From Enterobacteriaceae bacterium UBA7338 (GTDB lineage: Bacteria > Pseudomonadota > Gammaproteobacteria > Enterobacterales > Enterobacteriaceae): a DNA stretch of 64,000 nucleotides. Below are positions 1 to 8,002 of the stretch, one piece after another. The notes under the pieces were generated by a model. That model was not told the DNA's origin, made no database searches, and saw only the letters and a program-made list of their open reading frames with translations. The stretch lies in the NCBI GenBank assembly GCA_002480085.1, contig DKPJ01000004.1, positions 25,608-89,607 of the forward strand, in the 5' to 3' direction. A program made the translations under genes and the position numbers. Each line of letters opens with the position of its first letter. Position 1 is the first letter of the stretch.

Positions 1-1046
1 ACGGCGGCTATACGCGTCGCTGCCAGCAGTGGATGGAGCAGCGTTTCGGCAGCGCTAAGGTGCTGCTGACTCCCTCCTGTACCGCCTCGCTGGAGATGGC
101 GGCCCTGCTGCTGGATATCCAGCCCGGCGATGAAGTGATCATGCCCAGCTACACCTTTGTCTCCACCGCCAACGCCTTTGTGCTGCGTGGGGCGAAAATC
201 GTCTTTGTCGATGTTCGTCCGGACACCATGAACATTGATGAAAGGCTTATCCAGGCGGCGATCACCGAGAATACCCGGGCTATTGTGCCGGTCCACTATG
301 CGGGCGTGGCCTGCGAGATGGACACTATTATGGCTATTGCGACGCAGCATAACCTGTACGTGGTGGAAGATGCTGCGCAGGGGGTGATGTCAACCTACAA
401 AGGGCGTGCGCTTGGGACCATTGGCCATATCGGCTGTTTCAGCTTCCATGAAACCAAAAACTACACCGCCGGGGGCGAAGGCGGCGCAACGCTGATCAAC
501 GACCGGACGCTGATCGAGCGGGCTGAGATTATTCGCGAGAAAGGCACCAACCGCAGCCAGTTCTTCCGCGGCCAGGTGGATAAATACACCTGGCGCGATA
601 TTGGCTCCAGCTATCTGATGTCGGATCTGCAGGCGGCCTACCTGTGGGCGCAGCTGGAGGCGGCGGATCGTATCAACCAGCAGCGTCTCTCGCTGTGGCA
701 GACCTACTTTGACGCGCTGACGCCGCTGGCCCGCGCCGGACGTATTGAGCTGCCGTCGATTCCGGCCGAGTGTGAACACAATGCGCACATGTTCTATATC
801 AAGCTGCGCGACGATGAGGATCGCAGCAAACTGATCGCTTTCCTCAAGGAGGCGGAGATCCTGGCGGTGTTCCACTATATTCCGCTGCACTCCAGCCCGG
901 CGGGCCAGCGCTTTGGCGAACTCTTCAACGAAGATATCTATACCACGAAAGAGAGCGAGCGCTTGCTGCGCCTGCCGCTGTTCTTCAACCTTTCGCCCGT
1001 TAACCAGCGCACGGTGATCAATACGCTGCTGAGCTACTTCAACTAA
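1..1046 (+). CDS. wecE: dTDP-4-amino-4,6-dideoxygalactose transaminase WecE (5'-partial)
   Basis: PLP-dependent sugar aminotransferase that makes dTDP-Fuc4N (dTDP-4-amino-4,6-dideoxy-D-galactose) for enterobacterial common antigen in the cytoplasm. The reading frame is open from base 3, and the first visible residues (GGYTRRCQQW) align with about residue 30 of the 376-residue E. coli protein, so roughly 29 N-terminal residues lie left of the window. The ATG at 33 is internal (E. coli position 40). The PLP lysine sits in the HETKNYTAGGEGG motif (codon 456-458, E. coli Lys181). The stop is one base before the wzxE start, as expected for the ECA operon. Identification rests on near-identity with remembered E. 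coli WecE. Confidence 0.97.
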   Translation, partial: GGYTRRCQQWMEQRFGSAKVLLTPSCTASLEMAALLLDIQPGDEVIMPSYTFVSTANAFVLRGAKIVFVDVRPDTMNIDERLIQAAITENTRAIVPVHYAGVACEMDTIMAIATQHNLYVVEDAAQGVMSTYKGRALGTIGHIGCFSFHETKNYTAGGEGGATLINDRTLIERAEIIREKGTNRSQFFRGQVDKYTWRDIGSSYLMSDLQAAYLWAQLEAADRINQQRLSLWQTYFDALTPLARAGRIELPSIPAECEHNAHMFYIKLRDDEDRSKLIAFLKEAEILAVFHYIPLHSSPAGQRFGELFNEDIYTTKESERLLRLPLFFNLSPVNQRTVINTLLSYFN

Positions 1047-1047
1047 G

Positions 1048-2298
1048 ATGTCGCTGGCAAAGGCTTCACTCTGGACCGCGGCAAGCACGCTGGTCAAAAT
1101 CGGCGCGGGACTGCTGGTCGTTAAGCTGCTGGCCGTCTCGTTTGGTCCCTCAGGCGTAGGGCAGGCGGGTAACTTCCGCCAGCTGGTGACCGTGCTGGGC
1201 GTGCTGGCCGGGGCCGGTATCTTTAACGGCGTCACCAAATTTGTCGCTCAGCACCATGACGATCCGGCACAGCTGCGCAACGTGGTGGGCACCTCATCGG
1301 CCATGGTGCTGGGGTTCTCAACGCTGTTGGCCGTTGTTTTTCTGCTGGCCGCCGCGCCCATCAGCCAGGGGCTGTTCGGCCATACCCATTTTCAGGGACT
1401 GGTCAGGCTGGTCGCGCTAGTGCAGATGGGCATTGCATGGGCCAACTTCCTGCTGGCAGTCATGAAAGGCTTTCGCGACGCCGCCGGAAACGCGCTGTCG
1501 CTGATTAGCGGCAGCGTTATCGGGGTGATCGCCTACTACGCCTGCTACCGGCTGGGTGGCTATCAGGGGGCGCTGCTGGGCCTGGCGCTGGTGCCTGCCC
1601 TCGTGGTCATCCCGGCGATGCTGCTGTTTATCCGCCGTAAAACCGTTCCGCTACGCTATCTTAAGCCTCGCTGGAGCGGGATCCTGGCCGGGCAGCTGGG
1701 CAAGTTCACCCTGATGGCGCTGATCACCTCCGTGACGCTGCCCGTGGCCTACGTCATGATGCGAAACCTGCTGGCGGCGCACTACGGCTGGGATGAGGTC
1801 GGGATCTGGCAGGGGGTGAGCAGCATCTCCGATGCCTATCTGCAGTTTATTACCGCCTCGTTCAGCGTCTATCTGCTGCCTACGCTATCGCGCCTGACGG
1901 AGAAGCAGGCGGTAAGCCGCGAGATCGTCAAGTCGCTGCGGTTTGTGCTGCCAGCGGTGGCAGCGGCGAGTTTTACCGTCTGGCTACTGCGTGATTTTGC
2001 TATCTGGCTGCTCTTTTCAGAGAAGTTTATCGCCATGCGCGATCTCTTTGCCTGGCAGCTGGTGGGCGACGTACTGAAAGTCGGCGCGTACGTCTTTGGC
2101 TATCTGGTGATTGCCCGCGCCTCGCTAAGCTTTTACATTCTGGCGGAGATTAGCCAGTTTACGCTGCTGACGGCCTTTTCCCGCTGGCTCATTCCGGCGC
2201 ACGGCGCGCTGGGGGCGGCGCAGGCCTATATGGCCACCTATATCGTTTATTTCGCCACCTGTTGTGGCGTATTTCTACTCTGGCGTAAAAGGGTATGA
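1048..2298 (+). CDS. wzxE: Lipid III flippase WzxE
   Basis: Inner-membrane polysaccharide flippase of the MOP/PST family. It moves undecaprenyl-PP-linked ECA trisaccharide (lipid III) to the periplasmic face. The 416 residues match the E. coli length and are almost entirely hydrophobic helices, with about 12 predicted membrane segments. The N terminus (MSLAKASLWTAASTLVKIGAG) is typical of WzxE. It starts 1 bp after wecE and its stop overlaps the wecF start by 4 bp (ATGA), so translational coupling is likely. No truncation or frame disruption is seen. Confidence 0.96.
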   Translation: MSLAKASLWTAASTLVKIGAGLLVVKLLAVSFGPSGVGQAGNFRQLVTVLGVLAGAGIFNGVTKFVAQHHDDPAQLRNVVGTSSAMVLGFSTLLAVVFLLAAAPISQGLFGHTHFQGLVRLVALVQMGIAWANFLLAVMKGFRDAAGNALSLISGSVIGVIAYYACYRLGGYQGALLGLALVPALVVIPAMLLFIRRKTVPLRYLKPRWSGILAGQLGKFTLMALITSVTLPVAYVMMRNLLAAHYGWDEVGIWQGVSSISDAYLQFITASFSVYLLPTLSRLTEKQAVSREIVKSLRFVLPAVAAASFTVWLLRDFAIWLLFSEKFIAMRDLFAWQLVGDVLKVGAYVFGYLVIARASLSFYILAEISQFTLLTAFSRWLIPAHGALGAAQAYMATYIVYFATCCGVFLLWRKRV

Positions 2299-3374
2299 CT
2301 ACACTGATTCACGTTCTGGGATCGGATATCCCACACCATAACCTGACCGTGCTGCGGTTTTTCAACGACAGCCTTGCGGCAACGGGTGAGCACGCCCGCG
2401 AATTTATGATTTGCAGGGGGGAGGAGAGCTGGCGCGCCCAGTTCCCGGCGCTCACGCTGCGCTTCTTTAGCGGTAAGAGAGCGCTGGCCCAGGCGGTGAT
2501 CGCTCTTGCCAAAGCCGATCGCCGGCAGCGCTTCTTCTTTCATGGTCAGTTTAACACCGAACTCTGGCTGGCCCTGCTGCGCGGTGCCATCAAGCCTCAG
2601 CAGTTTAACTGGCACGCCTGGGGAGCCGATCTCTATGAGGTTTCCCAAAGCCTGAAGTTTCGCCTTTTCTATCCGCTGCGGCGTCTCGCCCAGCGGCGGG
2701 TCGGCTGTATCTTTGCCACCCGTGGCGACCTGCAATTTTTTGCCCGTCGCCATCCGCAGGTGCGCGGCGAGCTGCTCTACTTCCCAACGCGAATGGATCC
2801 CACGCTCAATACAATGGCGCAGGAGACGCAGCGCGAGGGCAAGCTGACGGTGCTGGTGGGCAACTCCGGCGATCGCAGCAACGAGCATATCGCGGCTCTC
2901 AAGGCTGTCCATCAGCAGTTTGGCGATACGGTTAACGTCATCGTTCCGATGGGCTATCCGGCCAATAACGAGGCCTATATTGCCGAGGTGCGCCAGGCGG
3001 GTCTGGCTCTGTTTAGCGCCGAGAATCTGCGCATCCTCGCCGATAAGCTAGAGTTTGATGACTACCTGGCGCTGCTGCGCCGGTGCGATCTTGGCTACTT
3101 TATCTTTGCCCGCCAGCAGGGGATTGGTACGCTCTGTCTGCTGATCCAGGCTGGCGTACCCTGCGTGCTGAACCGGGAGAACCCCTTCTGGCAGGATATG
3201 GTCGAGCAGCACATTCCCGTGCTCTTTACCGGTGACAGGCTTGATGAGGCGGTGGTGCGCGAGGCCCAGCGGCAGCTGGCGGCGGTAGATAAAAACAGCA
3301 TCACCTTCTTTAGCCCCAACTACCTTGCGCCCTGGCATGAGGCGTTACGCATTGCCGCAGGAGGTACGCAATGA
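2295..3374 (+). CDS. wecF: TDP-Fuc4NAc:lipid II Fuc4NAc transferase WecF
   Basis: Glycosyltransferase family 56 enzyme that adds the third sugar, Fuc4NAc, to lipid II, completing the ECA trisaccharide on the cytoplasmic face of the inner membrane. It has 359 residues, the E. coli length. The start MTTLIHVLGSDIPHHNLTVL and the internal segment GNSGDRSNEHIAAL are characteristic of the family. The gene is sandwiched with 4-bp overlaps between wzxE and wzyE, consistent with one transcript. No anomalies are seen. Confidence 0.96.
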   Translation: MTTLIHVLGSDIPHHNLTVLRFFNDSLAATGEHAREFMICRGEESWRAQFPALTLRFFSGKRALAQAVIALAKADRRQRFFFHGQFNTELWLALLRGAIKPQQFNWHAWGADLYEVSQSLKFRLFYPLRRLAQRRVGCIFATRGDLQFFARRHPQVRGELLYFPTRMDPTLNTMAQETQREGKLTVLVGNSGDRSNEHIAALKAVHQQFGDTVNVIVPMGYPANNEAYIAEVRQAGLALFSAENLRILADKLEFDDYLALLRRCDLGYFIFARQQGIGTLCLLIQAGVPCVLNRENPFWQDMVEQHIPVLFTGDRLDEAVVREAQRQLAAVDKNSITFFSPNYLAPWHEALRIAAGGTQ

Positions 3375-4723
3375 GCCAGCTCGCGTTCTCTGGCCTGCTG
3401 GCCATCTGGCTGCTGGCGACGCTGTTTATCGCCACGCTGACCTGGTTTGAGTTTCGCCGCGTGCGATTTAACTTTAACGTCTTCTTTTCGCTGCTGTTTC
3501 TGCTGACGTTTTTCTTTGGCTTTCCGCTCACCAGCATTCTGGTCTTCCGCTTCAACGTCGGCGTTGCGCCGCCTGAGGTGATGATGCAGTCCCTGCTGGC
3601 GGCGGTCTGCTTCTACGCTATCTACTACGTTACCTATAAAACGCGGCTGCGGCCCGCATCTGCGGTCAAGCCGCGCCGTCCGCTGTTCACCATGAACCGG
3701 GTGGAGACGCATCTGGCGTGGATAATGCTCATGCTTATCGCCCTGGTGAGCGTCAGCATCTTCTTTATGCACAACGGCTTCCTGCTGTTCCGGCTGCACT
3801 CCTATAGCCAGATCTTTTCGAGCCAGGTCTCCGGCGTGGCGCTTAAGCGCTTCTTTTATTTCTTTATTCCCGCGATGCTGGTGGTCTATTTTCTACGCCA
3901 GGATGGCCGGGGCTGGATCTTCTTCCTTGTCAGCACCGTCGCCTTTGGCCTGCTGACCTACATGATTGTGGGCGGCACGCGGGCCAACATCATCATCGCC
4001 TTTGCCATTTTCCTGTTTATCGGCATTATCCGCGGCTGGATTTCGCTGTGGATGCTGGCGGCGGCGGGCGTGATGGGGATTGTCGGGATGTTCTGGCTGG
4101 CGTTGAAGCGTTACGGATTACAGGTAAGCGGCGATGAGGCGTTTTATACCTTCCTCTACCTTACCCGCGACACCTTCTCGCCGTGGGAGAACCTCTCCCT
4201 GCTGCTGCAAAACTACGACAAGATCGACTTCCAGGGGCTTGCGCCTATCGTGCGCGACTTCTACGTGTTTATTCCTACCTGGCTGTGGCCAGACAGGCCG
4301 GGCATCGTGCTGAACACCGCGAACTACTTCACCTGGGAAGTGCTGAACAACCACTCCGGGCTGGCGATCTCCCCGACGCTGATCGGTTCGCTGGTGGTGA
4401 TGGGTGGGGTCTGGTTCATTCCGCTGGGGGCGGTCGTCGTTGGGCTGATCATTAAGTGGTTTGACTGGCTTTATGAGCTGGGCAACCAGGAGACCAACCG
4501 CTATAAGGCGGCGATTTTGCACAGCTTCTGTTTCGGTGCCATCTTCAATATGATCGTGCTGGCGCGCGAGGGATTGGACGCCTTTGTTTCTCGCGTCGTC
4601 TTCTTCCTCGTGGTCTTTGGCGCCTGCCTGCTAATGGCGAAGCTGCTCTACTGGCTGTTCGATAGTGCTGGGCTGATCCACAAACGCGGCGGGCGATTAT
4701 CGCAACCGCTCTCGCAAGCCTGA
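3371..4723 (+). CDS. wzyE: ECA polymerase WzyE
   Basis: Multi-pass inner-membrane polymerase that joins ECA trisaccharide repeats on undecaprenyl pyrophosphate at the periplasmic side; WzzE (encoded earlier in the operon, outside this window) sets chain length. The 450 residues match the E. coli protein. About 11 hydrophobic segments can be seen, with a long periplasmic loop around residues 255-345 (FYTFLYLTRDTFSPWENLSL onward). The start overlaps the wecF stop by 4 bp. The C-terminal cytoplasmic tail is short and basic. Confidence 0.96.
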   Translation: MSQLAFSGLLAIWLLATLFIATLTWFEFRRVRFNFNVFFSLLFLLTFFFGFPLTSILVFRFNVGVAPPEVMMQSLLAAVCFYAIYYVTYKTRLRPASAVKPRRPLFTMNRVETHLAWIMLMLIALVSVSIFFMHNGFLLFRLHSYSQIFSSQVSGVALKRFFYFFIPAMLVVYFLRQDGRGWIFFLVSTVAFGLLTYMIVGGTRANIIIAFAIFLFIGIIRGWISLWMLAAAGVMGIVGMFWLALKRYGLQVSGDEAFYTFLYLTRDTFSPWENLSLLLQNYDKIDFQGLAPIVRDFYVFIPTWLWPDRPGIVLNTANYFTWEVLNNHSGLAISPTLIGSLVVMGGVWFIPLGAVVVGLIIKWFDWLYELGNQETNRYKAAILHSFCFGAIFNMIVLAREGLDAFVSRVVFFLVVFGACLLMAKLLYWLFDSAGLIHKRGGRLSQPLSQA

Positions 4724-4737
4724 CAAGGATAATCATT

Positions 4738-5478
4738 ATGACGGACACGACGACCGCGCCCACTTACACCCTACGCGGCCTACAGCTGATTGGCTGGCGT
4801 AACATGGCGCACGCGCTGGATTTTCTCTACGCTGGCGGCGAGCTGAAGCAGGGCACGCTGGTGGCGATCAACGCCGAGAAGATGCTGACCCTTGAAGACG
4901 ATGCCCAGGTCCGGGCGCTCATTGAGGCGGCCGAGTTTAAGTATGCCGACGGGATCAGCGTGGTGCGTTCAATGCGCAAAAAGTACCCGCAGGCGGTGGT
5001 TGAGCGAGTCGCGGGGGCCGATCTCTGGGAAGCGCTAATGGCGCGCGCCGGGAGAGAAGGGACGCCGGTATTCCTGATCGGCGGCAAGCCTGGCGTACTG
5101 GCCCAGACACAGCAGCAGCTGCGCGATCGCTGGCAGGTGAATATTGTCGGCGGCCAGGATGGTTACTTCCAGCCCGAGCAGCGCCAGGCGCTGTTTGAGC
5201 GCGTTCGCGAAAGCGGGGCGAAGATCGTTACCGTGGCGATGGGCTCGCCGCGCCAGGAGCTGCTGATGCGCGACTGTCGGGAAGTCCATCCTCATGCGCT
5301 TTATATGGGCGTTGGCGGCACCTATGACGTCTTTACCGGCCACGTTAAGCGTGCGCCGAAGGTATGGCAGCGGATGGGGCTTGAGTGGCTCTATCGCCTG
5401 CTGTCCCAGCCCAGCCGCATCACGCGCCAGCTGCGGCTGCTGCGCTATCTCGCCTGGCACTATCGTGGCCAGCTCTAA
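4738..5478 (+). CDS. wecG: UDP-ManNAcA transferase WecG
   Basis: GT26/WecG-TagA-CpsF family glycosyltransferase that adds N-acetyl-D-mannosaminuronic acid to lipid I to form ECA lipid II. The length (246 residues) equals that of E. coli WecG. Family features visible are GADLWEALM, FLIGGKPGV and the C-terminal VGGTYDVFTGHVKRAPKVWQ, followed by a basic amphipathic tail (PSRITRQLRLLRYLAWHY) that is probably the membrane contact. It begins 14 bp after wzyE, with AAGGAT upstream as ribosome-binding site. It is the last gene of the ECA operon; a GC hairpin follows. Confidence 0.96.
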   Translation: MTDTTTAPTYTLRGLQLIGWRNMAHALDFLYAGGELKQGTLVAINAEKMLTLEDDAQVRALIEAAEFKYADGISVVRSMRKKYPQAVVERVAGADLWEALMARAGREGTPVFLIGGKPGVLAQTQQQLRDRWQVNIVGGQDGYFQPEQRQALFERVRESGAKIVTVAMGSPRQELLMRDCREVHPHALYMGVGGTYDVFTGHVKRAPKVWQRMGLEWLYRLLSQPSRITRQLRLLRYLAWHYRGQL

Positions 5479-5493
5479 TCTTATCGTGTGACG

Positions 5494-5513
5494 GCGCAGC
5501 CAGTCTGCTGCGC
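5494..5513. terminator. GC-rich hairpin after the ECA operon
   Basis: A perfect 7-bp stem GCGCAGC/GCTGCGC with a 6-base loop lies 16 bp after the wecG stop. There is no clear U-tract after it, so it may be a weak terminator or a 3'-end stabilising structure rather than a strong intrinsic terminator. Confidence 0.35.
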
Positions 5514-5716
5514 TGTGCCTGCCTCTGATTGTTGATTTATTGTACTGTCTATTGATTTTTCTTATGCATCGTTTGCCATTTCGGCGAAATTAAGAAACCA
5601 TTCGCTCACTCAACGCGGTGCCACGGGGCTTTTTGCAGCGGCCTGCGGTGAGCTGAGGTTGCACTCATAACGATAACCCGCAGCGTCGGGACAGTAGTAA
5701 ACACGACAGAGGATTT

Positions 5717-7102
5717 ATGGCCGAGAGTAAACCGGAGCTTCAGCGTGGGCTGGAAGCACGACATATCGAACTTATCGCCTTAGGTGGCACAATAGGCGTT
5801 GGTCTGTTTATGGGGGCAGCAAGCACCCTGAAGTGGGCAGGACCGTCAGTATTACTGGCCTATATTGTGGCCGGGCTTTTTGTTTTCTTCATCATGCGCT
5901 CGATGGGCGAGATGCTGTTCCTTGAGCCGGTAGCCGGTTCGTTCGCCGTCTACGCGCACCGCTATATGAGCCCGTTCTTTGGCTATCTCACGGCCTGGTC
6001 ATACTGGTTTATGTGGATGGCGGTAGGAATATCGGAGATCACCGCGATTGGCGTCTACGTTCAGTTCTGGTTCCCGGAGATGGCGCAGTGGATACCGGCG
6101 CTGATCGCCGTCGGACTGGTGGCGTTGGCTAACCTGGCGGCGGTGCGCCTGTATGGCGAAATTGAGTTCTGGTTTGCGATGATCAAAGTCACCACGATCG
6201 TGGTGATGATTATCGTCGGCCTTGGGGTGATCTTCTTTGGTTTCGGCAACGGCGGGCAGGCGATTGGCTTTGGCAATTTGACCGGGCATGGCGGCTTCTT
6301 TGCCGGTGGCTGGAAAGGCTTCCTGACCGCGCTCTGTATCGTCGTCGCCTCGTATCAGGGCGTTGAGCTGATCGGCATTACCGCCGGTGAGGCCAAAAAT
6401 CCGCAGGTCACGCTGCGCAGCGCGGTGGGCAAGGTGCTGTGGCGTATTCTGATCTTCTACGTGGGTGCGATTTTCGTTATCGTCACCATCTTCCCGTGGA
6501 ATGAGATCGGCAGCAACGGCAGCCCGTTTGTGCTGACCTTTGCCAAGATTGGCATTACCGCTGCGGCAGGGATCATTAACTTTGTGGTACTCACCGCCGC
6601 GCTCTCGGGCTGCAACAGCGGAATGTACAGCTGCGGACGCATGCTCTATGCGCTGGCTAAAAACCGTCAGCTGCCTGCGGCGGTGGCGAAGGTATCGCGC
6701 CACGGCGTACCGGTAGCGGGCGTCGCTATCTCGATAGCTATCCTGCTGGTCGGCTCCTGCCTCAACTACATCATTCCGAACCCGCAGCGCGTGTTTGTCT
6801 ACGTCTACAGCGCCAGCGTGCTGCCGGGCATGGTGCCATGGTTTGTCATTCTGATTAGCCAGCTGCGTTTCCGTGAGGCACATAAAGCAGAGATTGCCAG
6901 CCATCCGTTCCGTTCGATCCTCTTCCCGTGGGCGAACTATTTAACGATGGCGTTCCTGTTTTGCGTATTAATCGGCATGGGTTTTAACGATGATACCCGT
7001 ATGTCGCTGTTTGTCGGCATCATCTTTTTGGCTGCGGTATCGCTCGCCTACAAGGTTTTACGCCTCAATCGGCACACCGCGACGTTAAAAACGGGGAAAT
7101 AA
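5717..7102 (+). CDS. yifK: APC-family amino-acid permease YifK (ThrP)
   Basis: Inner-membrane amino-acid:proton symporter of the AAT subfamily of APC transporters. In E. coli and Salmonella YifK has been assigned to threonine/serine uptake (ThrP). It has 461 residues, as in E. coli, with about 12 membrane segments and the family N-terminal signature ELIALGGTIGVGLFMGAAS at about residues 18-36. AGAGGA precedes the ATG. It stands alone between the ECA operon and the tRNA cluster. In related bacteria the small RNAs GcvB and DapZ repress yifK mRNA; I could not identify a convincing target site here. Confidence 0.95.
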   Translation: MAESKPELQRGLEARHIELIALGGTIGVGLFMGAASTLKWAGPSVLLAYIVAGLFVFFIMRSMGEMLFLEPVAGSFAVYAHRYMSPFFGYLTAWSYWFMWMAVGISEITAIGVYVQFWFPEMAQWIPALIAVGLVALANLAAVRLYGEIEFWFAMIKVTTIVVMIIVGLGVIFFGFGNGGQAIGFGNLTGHGGFFAGGWKGFLTALCIVVASYQGVELIGITAGEAKNPQVTLRSAVGKVLWRILIFYVGAIFVIVTIFPWNEIGSNGSPFVLTFAKIGITAAAGIINFVVLTAALSGCNSGMYSCGRMLYALAKNRQLPAAVAKVSRHGVPVAGVAISIAILLVGSCLNYIIPNPQRVFVYVYSASVLPGMVPWFVILISQLRFREAHKAEIASHPFRSILFPWANYLTMAFLFCVLIGMGFNDDTRMSLFVGIIFLAAVSLAYKVLRLNRHTATLKTGK

Positions 7103-7107
7103 AAGAC

Positions 7108-7140
7108 AAAATGCGCAAAGCATAACCAAACGCGCATTTT
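7108..7140 (+). terminator. Possible terminator after yifK
   Basis: Inverted repeat AAAATGCGC / GCGCATTTT (9 bp) around a 15-base loop, starting 5 bases after the yifK stop. Because the right arm ends in TTTT, it could act as an intrinsic terminator separating yifK from the tRNA operon promoter that follows. Confidence 0.55.
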
Positions 7141-7154
7141 ATTTAAAAAGGCAC

Positions 7155-7183
7155 TAGACAGCGGGGTGTGAAGTCCGTAATAT
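7155..7183 (+). promoter_or_regulatory. Sigma-70 promoter of the argX-hisR-leuT-proM operon
   Basis: -35 TAGACA (7155-7160), a 17-bp spacer and -10 TAATAT (7178-7183). An AT-rich run (7137-7149) lies just upstream and could be an UP element. The bases after the -10 are C/G-rich (CCACCCCCGC), the discriminator type of stringently controlled stable-RNA promoters. Spacing to the first tRNA (7205) fits a short 5' leader. Confidence 0.75.
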
Positions 7184-7204
7184 CCACCCCCGCAACGGCG
7201 CTAA

Positions 7205-7281
<77 letters not shown>

Positions 7282-7348
7282 TTTTACCCGGTGCTGGAGC
7301 TGCGGTGGACTGTGAAATTGAACAGGACCGCGTAAAAGAATTAGTAGT

Positions 7349-7425
7349 GGTGGCTATAGCTCAGTTGGTAGAGCCCTGGATTGTGATTCCAGTTGTCGTG
7401 GGTTCGAATCCCATTAGCCACCCCA
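7349..7425 (+). tRNA. hisR: tRNA-His (anticodon GTG)
   Basis: 77 nt including CCA and the extra 5' G (G-1) typical of tRNA-His. The anticodon loop is TTGTGAT. The sequence appears identical to E. coli hisR. Confidence 0.98.
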
Positions 7426-7444
7426 TTATTTAAAGTTGTGAAAT

Positions 7445-7530
7445 GCGAAGGTGGCGGAATTGGTAGACGCGCTAGCTTCAGGTGTTAGTGTCCTTTGGAT
7501 GTGGGGGTTCGAGTCCCCCCCCTCGCACCA
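7445..7530 (+). tRNA. leuT: tRNA-Leu (anticodon CAG)
   Basis: 86 nt with a long variable arm (class II) and encoded CCA; the anticodon loop is TTCAGGT. The variable arm differs slightly from E. coli leuT and is one base shorter than I recall for the 87-nt E. coli gene. Confidence 0.97.
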
Positions 7531-7573
7531 CGACTTAAAATGAATTGAACTAAAAATTCAAAAAGCAGTACAT

Positions 7574-7650
7574 CGGCGAGTAGCGCAGCTTGGTAGCGCA
7601 ACTGGTTTGGGACCAGTGGGTCGGAGGTTCGAATCCTCTCTCGCCGACCA
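7574..7650 (+). tRNA. proM: tRNA-Pro (anticodon TGG)
   Basis: 77 nt including CCA; the anticodon loop is TTTGGGA. It is the last tRNA of the operon. Its 3' end (CCTCTCTCGCCGACCA) is copied twice further downstream in tandem repeats. Confidence 0.97.
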
Positions 7651-7657
7651 CATTTAG

Positions 7658-7686
7658 AAACCCCGCTTTATAGCGGGGTTTTTTTT
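7658..7686 (+). terminator. Intrinsic terminator of the tRNA operon
   Basis: AAACCCCGC-TTTATA-GCGGGGTTT hairpin followed by a run of T. It lies 7 bp after the CCA of tRNA-Pro, which fits termination of the operon transcript. Confidence 0.92.
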
Positions 7687-7824
7687 CGCCCAAATCCAAC
7701 GAGGATGAGAACCTCCGGGGCAGGAGGTTCGACTCGAGCGAAGCGAGAGAGCGTTGCTTTAGCAACGACCCGCAGGGCGAGCCACGGAGTGGCGAGTTAT
7801 CCTCTCTCGCCGACCACATTTAGA

Positions 7825-7851
7825 AACCCCGCTTTATAGCGGGGTTTTTTT
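7825..7851 (+). terminator. Second copy of the tRNA-operon terminator
   Basis: The same AACCCCGC...GCGGGGTT hairpin with a T-run, 166 bp downstream of the first and part of the second repeat unit. Confidence 0.85.
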
Positions 7852-8002
7852 CGTCTTAATTTCACAGAGGATGAGAGCCTCCGGGGCAGGAGGTTCGACC
7901 CGAGCGAAGCGAGGGAACGTTGCTTCAGCAACGGCCCGCAGGGCGAGCCACGCAGTGGCGAGTTATCCTCTCTCGCCGACCACATGCCTGACAATTTCCG
8001 AC

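Larger units (their letters stand above)
7635..7984 (+). repeat. Tandem 166-bp repeats carrying the proM 3' end
   Basis: The string CCTCTCTCGCCGACCACAT occurs at 7635, 7801 and 7967, an exact period of 166 bp. Units 1 (7635-7800) and 2 (7801-7966) both contain the tRNA-Pro 3' end, an intrinsic terminator and a region rich in short hairpins (for example ACCTCC...GGAGGT). The third copy is cut after about 18 bp, where the toxin-gene island begins. The two full units differ at scattered positions. The layout resembles the rtT repeats downstream of E. coli tyrT, which also carry a copied tRNA 3' end. Open frames here encode the familiar GERGFEPPTHWSQT string and are translation artefacts of tRNA sequence. 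Confidence 0.9.

Noticed and set aside
5999..6904. 301-residue minus-strand open frame opposite yifK
   Set aside because: Antisense shadow; rich in His/Arg/Asp without domain signal.
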